In this document: piece after piece, positions 18,104 through 25,710 of the stretch
Position numbering within the stretch: the first letter of the stretch is position 1
Layout: every line of letters begins with the position of its first letter
NCBI RefSeq assembly: GCF_900105535.1
Contig: NZ_LT629779.1
Coordinates: forward strand, 1,302,001 to 1,366,000
Direction: 5' to 3'
From: Pseudarthrobacter equi
Lineage (GTDB): Bacteria; Actinomycetota; Actinomycetes; Actinomycetales; Micrococcaceae
Length of the DNA: 64,000 nucleotides
Position numbers and translations under genes: made by a program
The notes under the pieces: generated by a model
Database searches by the model: none
Told to the model about the DNA's origin: nothing
What the model saw: the letters and a program-made list of their open reading frames with translations, nothing else

Positions 18104-19608
18104 CAGAAGCACCCGGGCAGGAAGCAGCATCCCCCACAGGGCATAAACACAGCCATGGTCACAGGCATGAACACAGCCACGACCACAGCAACGGACACCC
18201 GCAAGGACAACTGCAGGAACAACCGCTGCGACAGAACGACGAAGGTCAGGCCGGAACCGGCCAGGAACAGGACGCGGGCCAGGGCCACCATCACCTGGCC
18301 CACACCTGGGCGGAAGCGCGCCAGGCCGCCTTTGACGCCGCAACGCCCATCCCGCCCGGACCCGTGCCGCTGGATCAGGCCCAGGCCCGCAGGCTGGAGC
18401 AGGACATCATTGCGCTCCAGGACATGCCGCACTACGCTTCCTCCGCCATGGACGGATGGGCAGTCAACGGGTCCGGGCCGTGGATCCCCGTCGAAGCCGG
18501 AGCCCGCCTGGCGCCGCACCAGGCCAGCCCCATCGTTACCGGCGGACTTATCCCGCCCGGCGGCAAGGGGATCCTGCGCAGCGAAAGCGCCGTCCTCGCC
18601 GAGGATGAGGACGGGCTCCCCGTCCTTGCCACGGGTGGCACCGCCCGCCCCGGTGAACCGCGCAACGGCCAGCACGTGCGCAAAGCAGGCGAGGAAGCAC
18701 AGGAAGGGGACATCCTTGTTCCGGCGGGGGTGACCCTGAACCCGGCGCACCTGGCACTCGCCGCACTGGCCGGATATGACGAGCTGACGGTACAGGGCAA
18801 ACCCCTGGTGCGCCTGCTGCTGACCGGGTCCGAGGTGGTGGTGCAAGGCCTGCCCGCCCCGGGGAAGGTCCGGGACACGTTCGGCCATCAGCTGCCGGCC
18901 GTCGTCGGCATGCTCGGTGGCATCCCGGGCGGACAGCAGCGCATCGGCGACTCCTACGGGGAGTGGCTCGCGGCCTTGGAGGACGTGGTCCCGGAGGGCC
19001 CCGGCGCACCCGGGCTCCCGGCCGACGTCGTCATCACCACCGGGGGGACGGGCCGCTCCGGCACGGATCATCTCCGCCGCGCCGTTGCCGAACTCGGCGG
19101 CCGCCTGGTGGTTGATGGCGTGGCCATGCGGCCCGGGCACCCGGTGGTGCTGGCCGAACTCCCGGACGGCCGGTTCGTCCTGGGCCTGCCCGGAAATCCG
19201 CTCGCCGCCATGATGGCGCTCTTTACGGTGGGCGCGCCCCTGTTGGCCGCCCTGGGTCACGGAACAATGCCGGAGGTGCAGGAAGTGGCCTCCGGAACGC
19301 TCATAGACCCGGATCCGGGCCGCACGCGCCTCAAGCCGTTCCGGCTGTTGTACGGGATGGCGTCGCCGGCCCAGCACACCGGCCCGGGCATGATGCGCGG
19401 GCTTGCGACGGCCGACGGCGTCATGGTGGTTCCGCCGCACGGCGTGCAGCTGGGGGAGCAGGTACCGGCCTTCGCGCTGCCGTGGGGCCCGCCCATTCCA
19501 GCGCCTGCGGAGCCCGCCAAGGCCAAACCGCGAAGCAGCAGGACGTCCCGGACGGCGGCGAAGGCCGGCCCTGCGGGGCCAGTGGACTGGAGCGCCCTTC
19601 TCGGCTGA
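18100..19608 (+). CDS. moeA: Molybdopterin molybdotransferase MoeA with His-rich N-terminus
   Basis: A 502-aa MoeA, longer than the usual ~400-420 residues. It inserts molybdate into adenylylated molybdopterin. The catalytic core shows SAMDGWAV, VRKAGEE, LLTGSEVV, TTGGTGRSGTDHLR and LPGNPLAAMMAL. Residues 15-33 form a histidine-rich tract with nine His (positions 15,17,19,21,23,25,27,29,33), followed by a Gln-rich spacer and an HHH cluster at 63-65. A C-terminal Lys/Arg/Ala tail extends past the MoeA domains. ATG 18100 overlaps the DUF6457 stop. The His tract lies downstream of that coupled start, so it should be translated. Confidence 0.92.
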   Translation: MTEAPGQEAASPTGHKHSHGHRHEHSHDHSNGHPQGQLQEQPLRQNDEGQAGTGQEQDAGQGHHHLAHTWAEARQAAFDAATPIPPGPVPLDQAQARRLEQDIIALQDMPHYASSAMDGWAVNGSGPWIPVEAGARLAPHQASPIVTGGLIPPGGKGILRSESAVLAEDEDGLPVLATGGTARPGEPRNGQHVRKAGEEAQEGDILVPAGVTLNPAHLALAALAGYDELTVQGKPLVRLLLTGSEVVVQGLPAPGKVRDTFGHQLPAVVGMLGGIPGGQQRIGDSYGEWLAALEDVVPEGPGAPGLPADVVITTGGTGRSGTDHLRRAVAELGGRLVVDGVAMRPGHPVVLAELPDGRFVLGLPGNPLAAMMALFTVGAPLLAALGHGTMPEVQEVASGTLIDPDPGRTRLKPFRLLYGMASPAQHTGPGMMRGLATADGVMVVPPHGVQLGEQVPAFALPWGPPIPAPAEPAKAKPRSSRTSRTAAKAGPAGPVDWSALLG

Positions 19609-19674
19609 GCCGGGGCTTGGCCGGGCAGGCACCCTGCAGTGCGATGATGGAGACATGAACAGGCAGGACGGTCC

Positions 19675-20553
19675 ATGGGACGCGTGACGCAGCGCCGCAA
19701 GGTGCATAAGTATGTCCTGGACGGCTCGCCGAAGGCGCTGGAGTTTCCCGTCCGCTACCGCGAGGATGTCCTGGCAGTGGAGGAACCGTTGGAAATCCGG
19801 CTGGGCAGCCTCTCCTATTCGGTCACCATGCGCACTCCGGGCGACGACTTCGACCTGGTAGCCGGCTTCCTGGTGTCCGAGGGCGTGATCTGGACCCCGG
19901 ACCAGCTGGTATCCCTGCGCTTCTGCGCCGGCGAGGACGAGAACGGTGTCCAGACATTCAACGTGGTGGAGGCCCAGCTGCGTCCTGACGTCCTCCTGCC
20001 GGAAACGGGACGGAACGTTTATACGTCCAGCTCCTGCGGCATCTGCGGGACGGACTCCATTGAAGCCGTCCGGAAGTCCTCGCACCACAGCCCCGCGGCG
20101 GACCCCCTCACGCTCGACGCGCACGTACTGGCATCCCTGCCCGCACTGCTCCGGAAGTCGCAGCGCCTCTTCGACGATACCGGCGGGGTGCACGCTGCCG
20201 GGCTTTTCCGGGTTGAGGACGACGGCGGCGTGCAGCTTATGTGCCTCCGCGAGGACGTGGGACGGCACAACGCGGTGGACAAGGTAGTGGGCTGGGCCCT
20301 GCGCGAAGGACTCCTGCCACTGCGCGGCACTGTCCTCCAGGTGTCCGGCCGGGCATCATTCGAGCTGGTCCAGAAGGCGGCTCAGGCGGGTATCCCCGTG
20401 TTGGCTGCCGTCAGCGCGCCGTCGAGCCTGGCCGTGGAACTCGCCGAGGCCAGCGGCCTGACGCTTGCCGGTTTCAGCAGGGGAACCAGCCTTAACGTCT
20501 ACGCGGGGGCAGCCAGGATCATCAGCCCGGTGGCTGCTTCCGCGCCCGCCTGA
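19675..20553 (+). CDS. fdhD: Formate dehydrogenase accessory sulfurtransferase FdhD
   Basis: A 292-aa protein with the FdhD hallmark SSSCGICGTDSIEAV (sulfur-carrying CxxC), EEPLEIRLG near the N-terminus, and REDVGRHNAVDKVVGWAL, which contributes to cofactor binding. FdhD transfers sulfur to the molybdenum cofactor to activate formate dehydrogenase. The formate dehydrogenase structural gene is not in the window. ATG 19675 (MGRVTQRR) matches the family start. Confidence 0.93.
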   Translation: MGRVTQRRKVHKYVLDGSPKALEFPVRYREDVLAVEEPLEIRLGSLSYSVTMRTPGDDFDLVAGFLVSEGVIWTPDQLVSLRFCAGEDENGVQTFNVVEAQLRPDVLLPETGRNVYTSSSCGICGTDSIEAVRKSSHHSPAADPLTLDAHVLASLPALLRKSQRLFDDTGGVHAAGLFRVEDDGGVQLMCLREDVGRHNAVDKVVGWALREGLLPLRGTVLQVSGRASFELVQKAAQAGIPVLAAVSAPSSLAVELAEASGLTLAGFSRGTSLNVYAGAARIISPVAASAPA

Positions 20554-20561
20554 CGCTCCAT

Positions 20562-20594
20562 CAACCCCCTTCGGATGCTGCCGTAAGGGGGTTG
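20562..20594 (+). terminator. Hairpin terminator after fdhD
   Basis: CAACCCCCTT pairs with AAGGGGGTTG around a 13-nt loop, 9 bp after the fdhD stop, with a weak GTTTG tail. It closes the molybdenum cofactor module. Confidence 0.7.
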
Positions 20595-20620
20595 GTTTGA
20601 GGGCTACCAGCGGGTAGATT

Positions 20621-20637
20621 TGTCCATCGAATGGACA
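20621..20637. promoter_or_regulatory. 17-bp palindrome upstream of alpha-mannosidase
   Basis: TGTCCATCGAATGGACA is a perfect inverted repeat with 7-bp arms and a 3-bp centre, 40 bp before the mannosidase start. Position and symmetry suggest a repressor operator. The cognate regulator is not identifiable in the window. Confidence 0.5.
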
Positions 20638-20651
20638 CGATGATCCAATTT

Positions 20652-20666
20652 TTTCAAGCGCTAAAG
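20652..20666. promoter_or_regulatory. LacI-operator-like sequence
   Basis: TTTCAAGCGCTAAAG has the AGCGCT core of LacI-family operators but imperfect arms. It sits immediately before the GAGGG ribosome binding site of the mannosidase gene. Weak evidence. Confidence 0.22.
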
Positions 20667-20676
20667 AGGGCCCACA

Positions 20677-23600
20677 TTGCATGACGACCGCAGGATCACG
20701 GAAGTCCGACTCACCAGGTTTGTGCGTGAGCGCATCGACCCTGCGGTCTACAGCCGGACCGTGCCCCTGACCCTGAGCAGCTGGGACGTACCGGATGAGC
20801 CGGTACCCGCCCTCGAAGCGATGCGGCAGCAGTTCCTGCCCCTCGAGCACGGGACGGCATGGGGCAAACCGTGGAGCACCAGGTGGCTCCGGCTGCAGGG
20901 CGACGTACCCGAGTCGTGGGGCACCGGCCCGGACACCACGGTCGAAGTGGTGGTGGACCTCGGATTCACCGTCCAGACCCCCGGCTTCCAATGCGAGGGA
21001 ATTGCCTGGCGGCCGGACGGCACCATCATCAAGGCAGTCTCTCCCCGTAACAGGTACATCCCGCTGAAGCTCCTGGGCACCGGCATGGCGGTGGACTTCT
21101 ACGTGGAGGCAGCGGCCAACCCGGACCTCGCACAGGACTGGACCTTCGCGGCAACTCCCTACGGTGACAAGTCCACTGCCGGAACGGCCCCGCACTACCG
21201 GCTGGGAACCATCGCCATCGCCGAACTCAACCAGACCGTCTGGGAACTGCAGCAGGACGTCTGGACACTGTCCGGGCTGATGGAACAGCTGCCCTTGGAA
21301 CTCCCGCGGCGGCACGAAATACTCCGGGCCCTGGAACGGATGATGGACGTCATGGACCCGGACGATGTTACCGGGACCGCGGCCGCCGGCCGGGAGGCGC
21401 TGGCCGGGGTGCTGGCGCAGCCCGCTTACGCTTCTGCCCACCAACTGGTGGCCACCGGCCACGCGCACATCGATTCGGCCTGGCTGTGGCCGGTACGCGA
21501 AACCGTCCGCAAGTGCGCCAGGACCTTCTCCAACGTGGTGGCCCTGATGGACGAGAACCCGGACTTCGTGTTTTCGTGTTCCTCCGCCCAGCAGCTCTCC
21601 TGGATCAAGGAGTCATATCCGGAACTGTTCAGCAGGATCCGGGAGAAGGTCCGCGCCGGGCAGTTCGTTCCGGTGGGCGGCATGTGGGTGGAGTCTGACA
21701 CCAACATGCCCGGCGGCGAAGCGATGGCGCGGCAGTTCATTGAGGGAAAATCGTTCTTCCTGTCCGAGTTCGGCGTCGAGTGCCGGGAGGCGTGGCTGCC
21801 GGACTCATTCGGTTATTCCGCCGCCCTGCCGCAGATCGTGAAGTCCGCGGGAAGCCGCTGGTTCCTGACACAGAAGATCTCCTGGAACCAGACCAACCGG
21901 ATGCCGCACCACACCTTCAACTGGGAAGGCATCGACGGTACCCGGCTGTTTACGCACTTCCCCCCGGTGGACACCTACAACGCCGAGCTCAGCGGCCGCG
22001 AGCTTGCGCACGCGGAACGCAACTACAGGGATCACGGCCGGGGCACCGTTTCCCTGGTGCCGTTCGGTTACGGCGACGGCGGCGGCGGACCCACCCGGGA
22101 AATGCTCAGTGCCGCCGCCCGCACCGCAGATCTGGAAGGCTCACCCAGGGTTAGGATCGGATCCGCTGAGAGTTTCTTCCGGCAGGCCGAAGAGGAATAT
22201 GCGGCCTTGCCCGTGTGGGTGGGGGAGATGTACCTCGAGCTGCACCGCGGCACCTACACCAGCCAGGCGCGCACGAAGAAGGGCAACCGGCGCAGCGAGC
22301 ACCTGCTCCGGGAAGCCGAGCTGTGGTGTGCCACTGCCGCCGTCCGCACCGACGGCGCCTTCGAGTACCCGGCAGCTGAGCTGAAGCGGCTTTGGCAGCT
22401 GGTCCTGCTGCAGCAGTTCCATGACATCCTTCCTGGCAGCTCCATTGCCTGGGTACACCAGGACGCCGAGCGCAATTACCAAGCCATCGAGGCCGCCCTG
22501 GAAGGCATCATCAGCCAGGCCGCCGCGGCAGCGCTGGGAACAGGGGAACGGACATTCCTGCTCAACGCCGCCCCGCATGCCCGGAACGGAGTTCCGGCGA
22601 TGGCCGCCGCCGAACCGTCGGACCGGGGCGGAACAGTCCGGGCCAGCAGCGGGGATGGCGGATTCGTCCTGGACAACGGCGTGATCCGGGCGGTCCTGGA
22701 CGCGGACGGCCTGGTGGCATCCCTGCAGGACTATGCCTCCGGCCGCGAAGCCATAGCACCGGGACAGCGCGGCAACCTGCTGGAGCTGCACCGGGATACC
22801 CCCAACGAGTGGGACGCCTGGGATATTGATGAGTTCTACCGGCGCAACGTCACCGCCCTGACCGGCGCGGAATCGGTCCGGCTGGAGGAGGGGTCCGATG
22901 GCGCCACTGTTGTGGTGGAACGCCTGGCCGGAACCTCGCCTGTTACCCAGCGCATCACCCTCGCTCCGGGCAGCCCGTCCCTGGCCATCACCACATCAGT
23001 GGACTGGCAGGAACGGGAGAAACTGCTCAAGCTCGGATTTGCCCTTGATGTCCGCGCCGACCGGTCGGCGTCGGAAACCCAGTTTGGGCATGTCTTCCGG
23101 CCTACCCACACGAACACGTCCTGGGAAGCTGCGAAGTTCGAGATCTGCGCGCACCGCTGGATCCACGTGGGGGAGCCCGGCTACGGCGTCGCAGTTTCCA
23201 ATTCGTCCACCTACGGCCACGACGTCGCCAGGAACATCAGGGAGGCCGACGGCGGCACCACCACCACGGTGCGCCTCTCGCTGTTGCGGGCGCCGAAGTT
23301 CCCGGACCCCACGGCCGACCGCGGCCGGCACGAGCTGACCGTAACCGTCCGGCCCGGTGCTGATATTGGCGCCGCGGTGGAAGAGGGGTACAGGACCAAC
23401 CTTGCGCCCCGGTTGGTCACGGGTGCCGCGCCGGTTGAGCCGCTGGTCTCGGTGGGCACGCCGGGCCTGGTTGTCGAAGCGGTCAAGCTTGCCGAAGACG
23501 GCTCGGGCGACGTCGTGGTCCGCCTGTATGAGTCGCTGGGGCAGCGCACCGCCGGGCGCATCACGGCGAATTTCCCCGTGCGTGACGTTGTGGTGACGGA

Positions 23601-23706
23601 CCTGCTGGAGCGGCCCACCGAGGCTCCCGGGGTGTCCGCGGCTGAGGGTGGCGCGGACCTGCAGCTCCGTCCGTTCCAGTTGGTGACCCTGCGCTTCGTG
23701 CGGTAG
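20677..23706 (+). CDS. Alpha-mannosidase, GH38
   Basis: A 1009-aa cytosolic glycoside hydrolase family 38 enzyme. The N-terminal catalytic domain contains ATGHAHIDSAWLWPVRET (zinc-binding HxHxD), GGMWVESDTNMPGGE and the putative nucleophile Asp in AWLPDSFGYSAALPQI. The middle and C-terminal beta domains follow the family layout. It probably degrades alpha-mannosides from yeast mannan, glycoproteins or mannosylated lipids; no signal peptide is seen. The start is TTG 20677, 6 bp after GAGGG. An operator-like palindrome upstream suggests substrate-controlled expression. Confidence 0.93.
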   Translation: MHDDRRITEVRLTRFVRERIDPAVYSRTVPLTLSSWDVPDEPVPALEAMRQQFLPLEHGTAWGKPWSTRWLRLQGDVPESWGTGPDTTVEVVVDLGFTVQTPGFQCEGIAWRPDGTIIKAVSPRNRYIPLKLLGTGMAVDFYVEAAANPDLAQDWTFAATPYGDKSTAGTAPHYRLGTIAIAELNQTVWELQQDVWTLSGLMEQLPLELPRRHEILRALERMMDVMDPDDVTGTAAAGREALAGVLAQPAYASAHQLVATGHAHIDSAWLWPVRETVRKCARTFSNVVALMDENPDFVFSCSSAQQLSWIKESYPELFSRIREKVRAGQFVPVGGMWVESDTNMPGGEAMARQFIEGKSFFLSEFGVECREAWLPDSFGYSAALPQIVKSAGSRWFLTQKISWNQTNRMPHHTFNWEGIDGTRLFTHFPPVDTYNAELSGRELAHAERNYRDHGRGTVSLVPFGYGDGGGGPTREMLSAAARTADLEGSPRVRIGSAESFFRQAEEEYAALPVWVGEMYLELHRGTYTSQARTKKGNRRSEHLLREAELWCATAAVRTDGAFEYPAAELKRLWQLVLLQQFHDILPGSSIAWVHQDAERNYQAIEAALEGIISQAAAAALGTGERTFLLNAAPHARNGVPAMAAAEPSDRGGTVRASSGDGGFVLDNGVIRAVLDADGLVASLQDYASGREAIAPGQRGNLLELHRDTPNEWDAWDIDEFYRRNVTALTGAESVRLEEGSDGATVVVERLAGTSPVTQRITLAPGSPSLAITTSVDWQEREKLLKLGFALDVRADRSASETQFGHVFRPTHTNTSWEAAKFEICAHRWIHVGEPGYGVAVSNSSTYGHDVARNIREADGGTTTTVRLSLLRAPKFPDPTADRGRHELTVTVRPGADIGAAVEEGYRTNLAPRLVTGAAPVEPLVSVGTPGLVVEAVKLAEDGSGDVVVRLYESLGQRTAGRITANFPVRDVVVTDLLERPTEAPGVSAAEGGADLQLRPFQLVTLRFVR

Positions 23707-23722
23707 TACCGGAGGTCATCAT

Positions 23723-23764
23723 CGTCCAGGTCTGGGGGTCCCGCCGGGCCCGCAGACCTGGACG
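23723..23764. terminator. Long hairpin downstream of alpha-mannosidase
   Basis: CGTCCAGGTCTG pairs perfectly with CAGACCTGGACG around an 18-nt GC-rich loop, 17 bp after the mannosidase stop. No T tract. It probably acts as a terminator. The remaining ~220 bp to 23987 hold no gene; its last part (23935-23987) is unusually AT-rich for this locus. Confidence 0.55.
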
Positions 23765-23987
23765 GAAACCGGGGCGTAGACGCGCCTGCGCTGCTAAAAG
23801 GACCGTTAAATAGGCTGAGTGGGGGCGGTCCCCAACGGCCGCCACCACTCATCCCCCCAATGCATGCGAAGGCCCCCGAAGCAGGGCGTCGTCCAAGAAT
23901 TTATCCCCGTTCAAAAACGCGCCGTGCCTCACCTTCACACATTCATGATTGTTTCATATTCTAATGATTTTGTGAAAGGCAGTTTGG

Positions 23988-24725
23988 TTACTTTTCGGTA
24001 AATGACGTCCCGATGCCGGCCCGCTTGTCCTGCCGTATCCGTGCGGCCCAGATCAGTGCCAGGCCAATGACGAAGCACAGCACGGCCGTGTAGTTGACAA
24101 TGAAGCGCAGCGACCCCAGTTCCGGAGGCACCACCGGGAAGAACAATGTCAGCGCGATGGACAGGCCACCCACCGCCAGGAGTCCGGCGGCAACACGGAC
24201 CAGGAGGGGCAGGCGGCTTCGCGCCGCGCGGACCATCGCCGGAAAGAGGACGAGTGAAACGAAGGCGGGGTAGGCCCGTCCCGCCGCACCGTAGTACTCC
24301 ACCAGCACGCCGTTGCGGTGGTCCTTGCCGGAAACTGTCACCAGCCCCGCCGAGGATCCGGCCGTGTCCATCAGGAGGAACACCACCACCACCAGTGCCG
24401 AGAGAACAGCCAGCGCCAGCATGCCTGTCCGGCCCGTGATCAGCCGGTATGCATTCGTGGCACCGAAGCCCTTGGTGATGCGGACCCCCACGAAGTAGAT
24501 GGCGCCGAAGATGACGAACCGCAGCAACAGGTTGGTCAGGTTGATGCCACCCAGCGCCTGGTCGATGGCGACGTAGGGAGCCTCGATGCTGAGCAGGATG
24601 GCGAGGGTCATCAGGGCGAAAATATAAAACAGTGACCTGTTCCTGCCGCGCAGGGCGCTGGGGATGCGGGCGATGGCAATCATCGCGCAGATCGCCAAAG
24701 TGGTCCATTGAAGGATAGTGATCAT
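23988..24725 (-). CDS. Multi-pass membrane protein paired with an HTH regulator
   Basis: A 245-aa integral membrane protein with about seven hydrophobic helices and a short basic C-terminus (AARIRQDKRAGIGTSFTEK). ATG 24725 (MITILQWTTLAICAMIAIAR) overlaps the stop of the HTH gene as ATGA, so the two are translationally coupled. I cannot name the family. HTH/multi-pass membrane pairs of this shape occur in actinobacteria, and some are called putative transporters (MAB_1171c type), but I cannot verify that link. It could sense or regulate together with its partner. Confidence 0.7.
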   Translation of the reverse strand: MITILQWTTLAICAMIAIARIPSALRGRNRSLFYIFALMTLAILLSIEAPYVAIDQALGGINLTNLLLRFVIFGAIYFVGVRITKGFGATNAYRLITGRTGMLALAVLSALVVVVFLLMDTAGSSAGLVTVSGKDHRNGVLVEYYGAAGRAYPAFVSLVLFPAMVRAARSRLPLLVRVAAGLLAVGGLSIALTLFFPVVPPELGSLRFIVNYTAVLCFVIGLALIWAARIRQDKRAGIGTSFTEK

Positions 24726-25459
24726 CCCAGGTTCTCCCATATTTTTTCCGTCTGTGCCTGGTCCTGCTCCTGTCGGCGCAATACCTTGCCCAATGCCTGC
24801 ATCCTGTCGCCCACCAAGGCGGTGAGGTCGCCGTCGGACATGCTGTCCAGCGCCTCCTGGCGCGCTCCTGGCGCCCACCCGGCTTCCTCTTCCGTGATCA
24901 GGCCGGTGGCTACCAGCCCGCTTGCCGGGCCCACCCCGGCCGCCACCGAGGTGGCCACCGCCAGTTCCGGCGACAACCTGTTGGCTGTCAGCTGGGCGGA
25001 GTAATTCTGCGGTGCGATCCCGGTGGCGGCTGACACCCGGTGCCGGACCTCGCCGTCGTCGATCGCATCCACCCAGTTCTTCACCGAGGAGGCATGCGGG
25101 ACCGGGCTCAGGGGAGCCGGCGCAGCGCCCTGGCGGCCCAAAGGGTCCATGGCCGGACGAGCCAGCGCCGCGCGCAGCAGGTCCGCCGTCGAAATCTGGC
25201 TGACCAGCTCACACCGGGTGGGCGGCTGCGGCGGGCCTGCAAGGACGCGATAACTGTCAAAACCCGCAAGGGCGGCCACGGGGTTGATGTTGTACGCGCG
25301 GCTGATGCTCACCACCGTGGAGACGGAAACCTTGCCGCGCACCAGTTGCTGGGCGAGCGTGGTCCGCTTGATCCCGGAGACCCGGCAGACGTCTGCCGTG
25401 CTGGCATCAGGGGCGATGCCTTGCAGCCAGCGCTGGAACGCCTTGGCGGGAAGGGTCAT
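24722..25459 (-). CDS. HTH (XRE-like) regulator with unique C-terminal region
   Basis: A 245-aa protein. Residues 1-65 look like a lambda-repressor-type helix-turn-helix (ADVCRVSGIKRTTLAQQLVRG, then STVVSISRAYNINPVAALAG). The remainder is Ala-rich and helical, with a middle section (SSVKNWVDAIDDGEVRHRVS, TGIAPQNYSAQLTANRLSPE) suggestive of a second helical, possibly HTH-like, unit. It is the first gene of a two-gene operon with the membrane protein starting at 24725. Target and ligand are unknown. Confidence 0.65.
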   Translation of the reverse strand: MTLPAKAFQRWLQGIAPDASTADVCRVSGIKRTTLAQQLVRGKVSVSTVVSISRAYNINPVAALAGFDSYRVLAGPPQPPTRCELVSQISTADLLRAALARPAMDPLGRQGAAPAPLSPVPHASSVKNWVDAIDDGEVRHRVSAATGIAPQNYSAQLTANRLSPELAVATSVAAGVGPASGLVATGLITEEEAGWAPGARQEALDSMSDGDLTALVGDRMQALGKVLRRQEQDQAQTEKIWENLG

Positions 25460-25541
25460 GAAGTGCTCTCTGCAGGACGGATGGTGAGTCGATTTTACCG
25501 TGCCGCGGGACCGCCGATTTTACCCGGGGAGGTGTTTCGAC

Positions 25542-25600
25542 TATGCTTGATGGTCGAGCCCGTTGGTCCGTACACCCCCCAAGTCCGGACCAGCGGGTTC
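25542..25600 (+). promoter_or_regulatory. Promoter-like -10 and strong leader hairpin upstream of ABC-F gene
   Basis: TATGCT at 25542-25547 could be a -10 element (a weak TTTACC lies 18 bp before it). The predicted transcript would then begin with a 15-bp hairpin: 25556-25570 (GAGCCCGTTGGTCCG) pairs with 25586-25600 (CGGACCAGCGGGTTC) with only G-U wobbles, followed by TTTC. The start codon is 110 bp further on. Position and shape are compatible with transcription attenuation. Confidence 0.45.
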
Positions 25601-25710
25601 TTTCATGCCCGCGGCCCGGAGCGCCTTTCCCGCGACTGTCCGTACGGCATCGCCGGGCCTGTTCCGGCATGGGACCGGCTGCGCATGCACCCGGGCGAAA
25701 GGACGCATCA

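Noticed and set aside
18067..20268. 733-codon minus-strand frame opposite moeA and fdhD
   Set aside because: MoeA and FdhD motifs on the plus strand are unambiguous.
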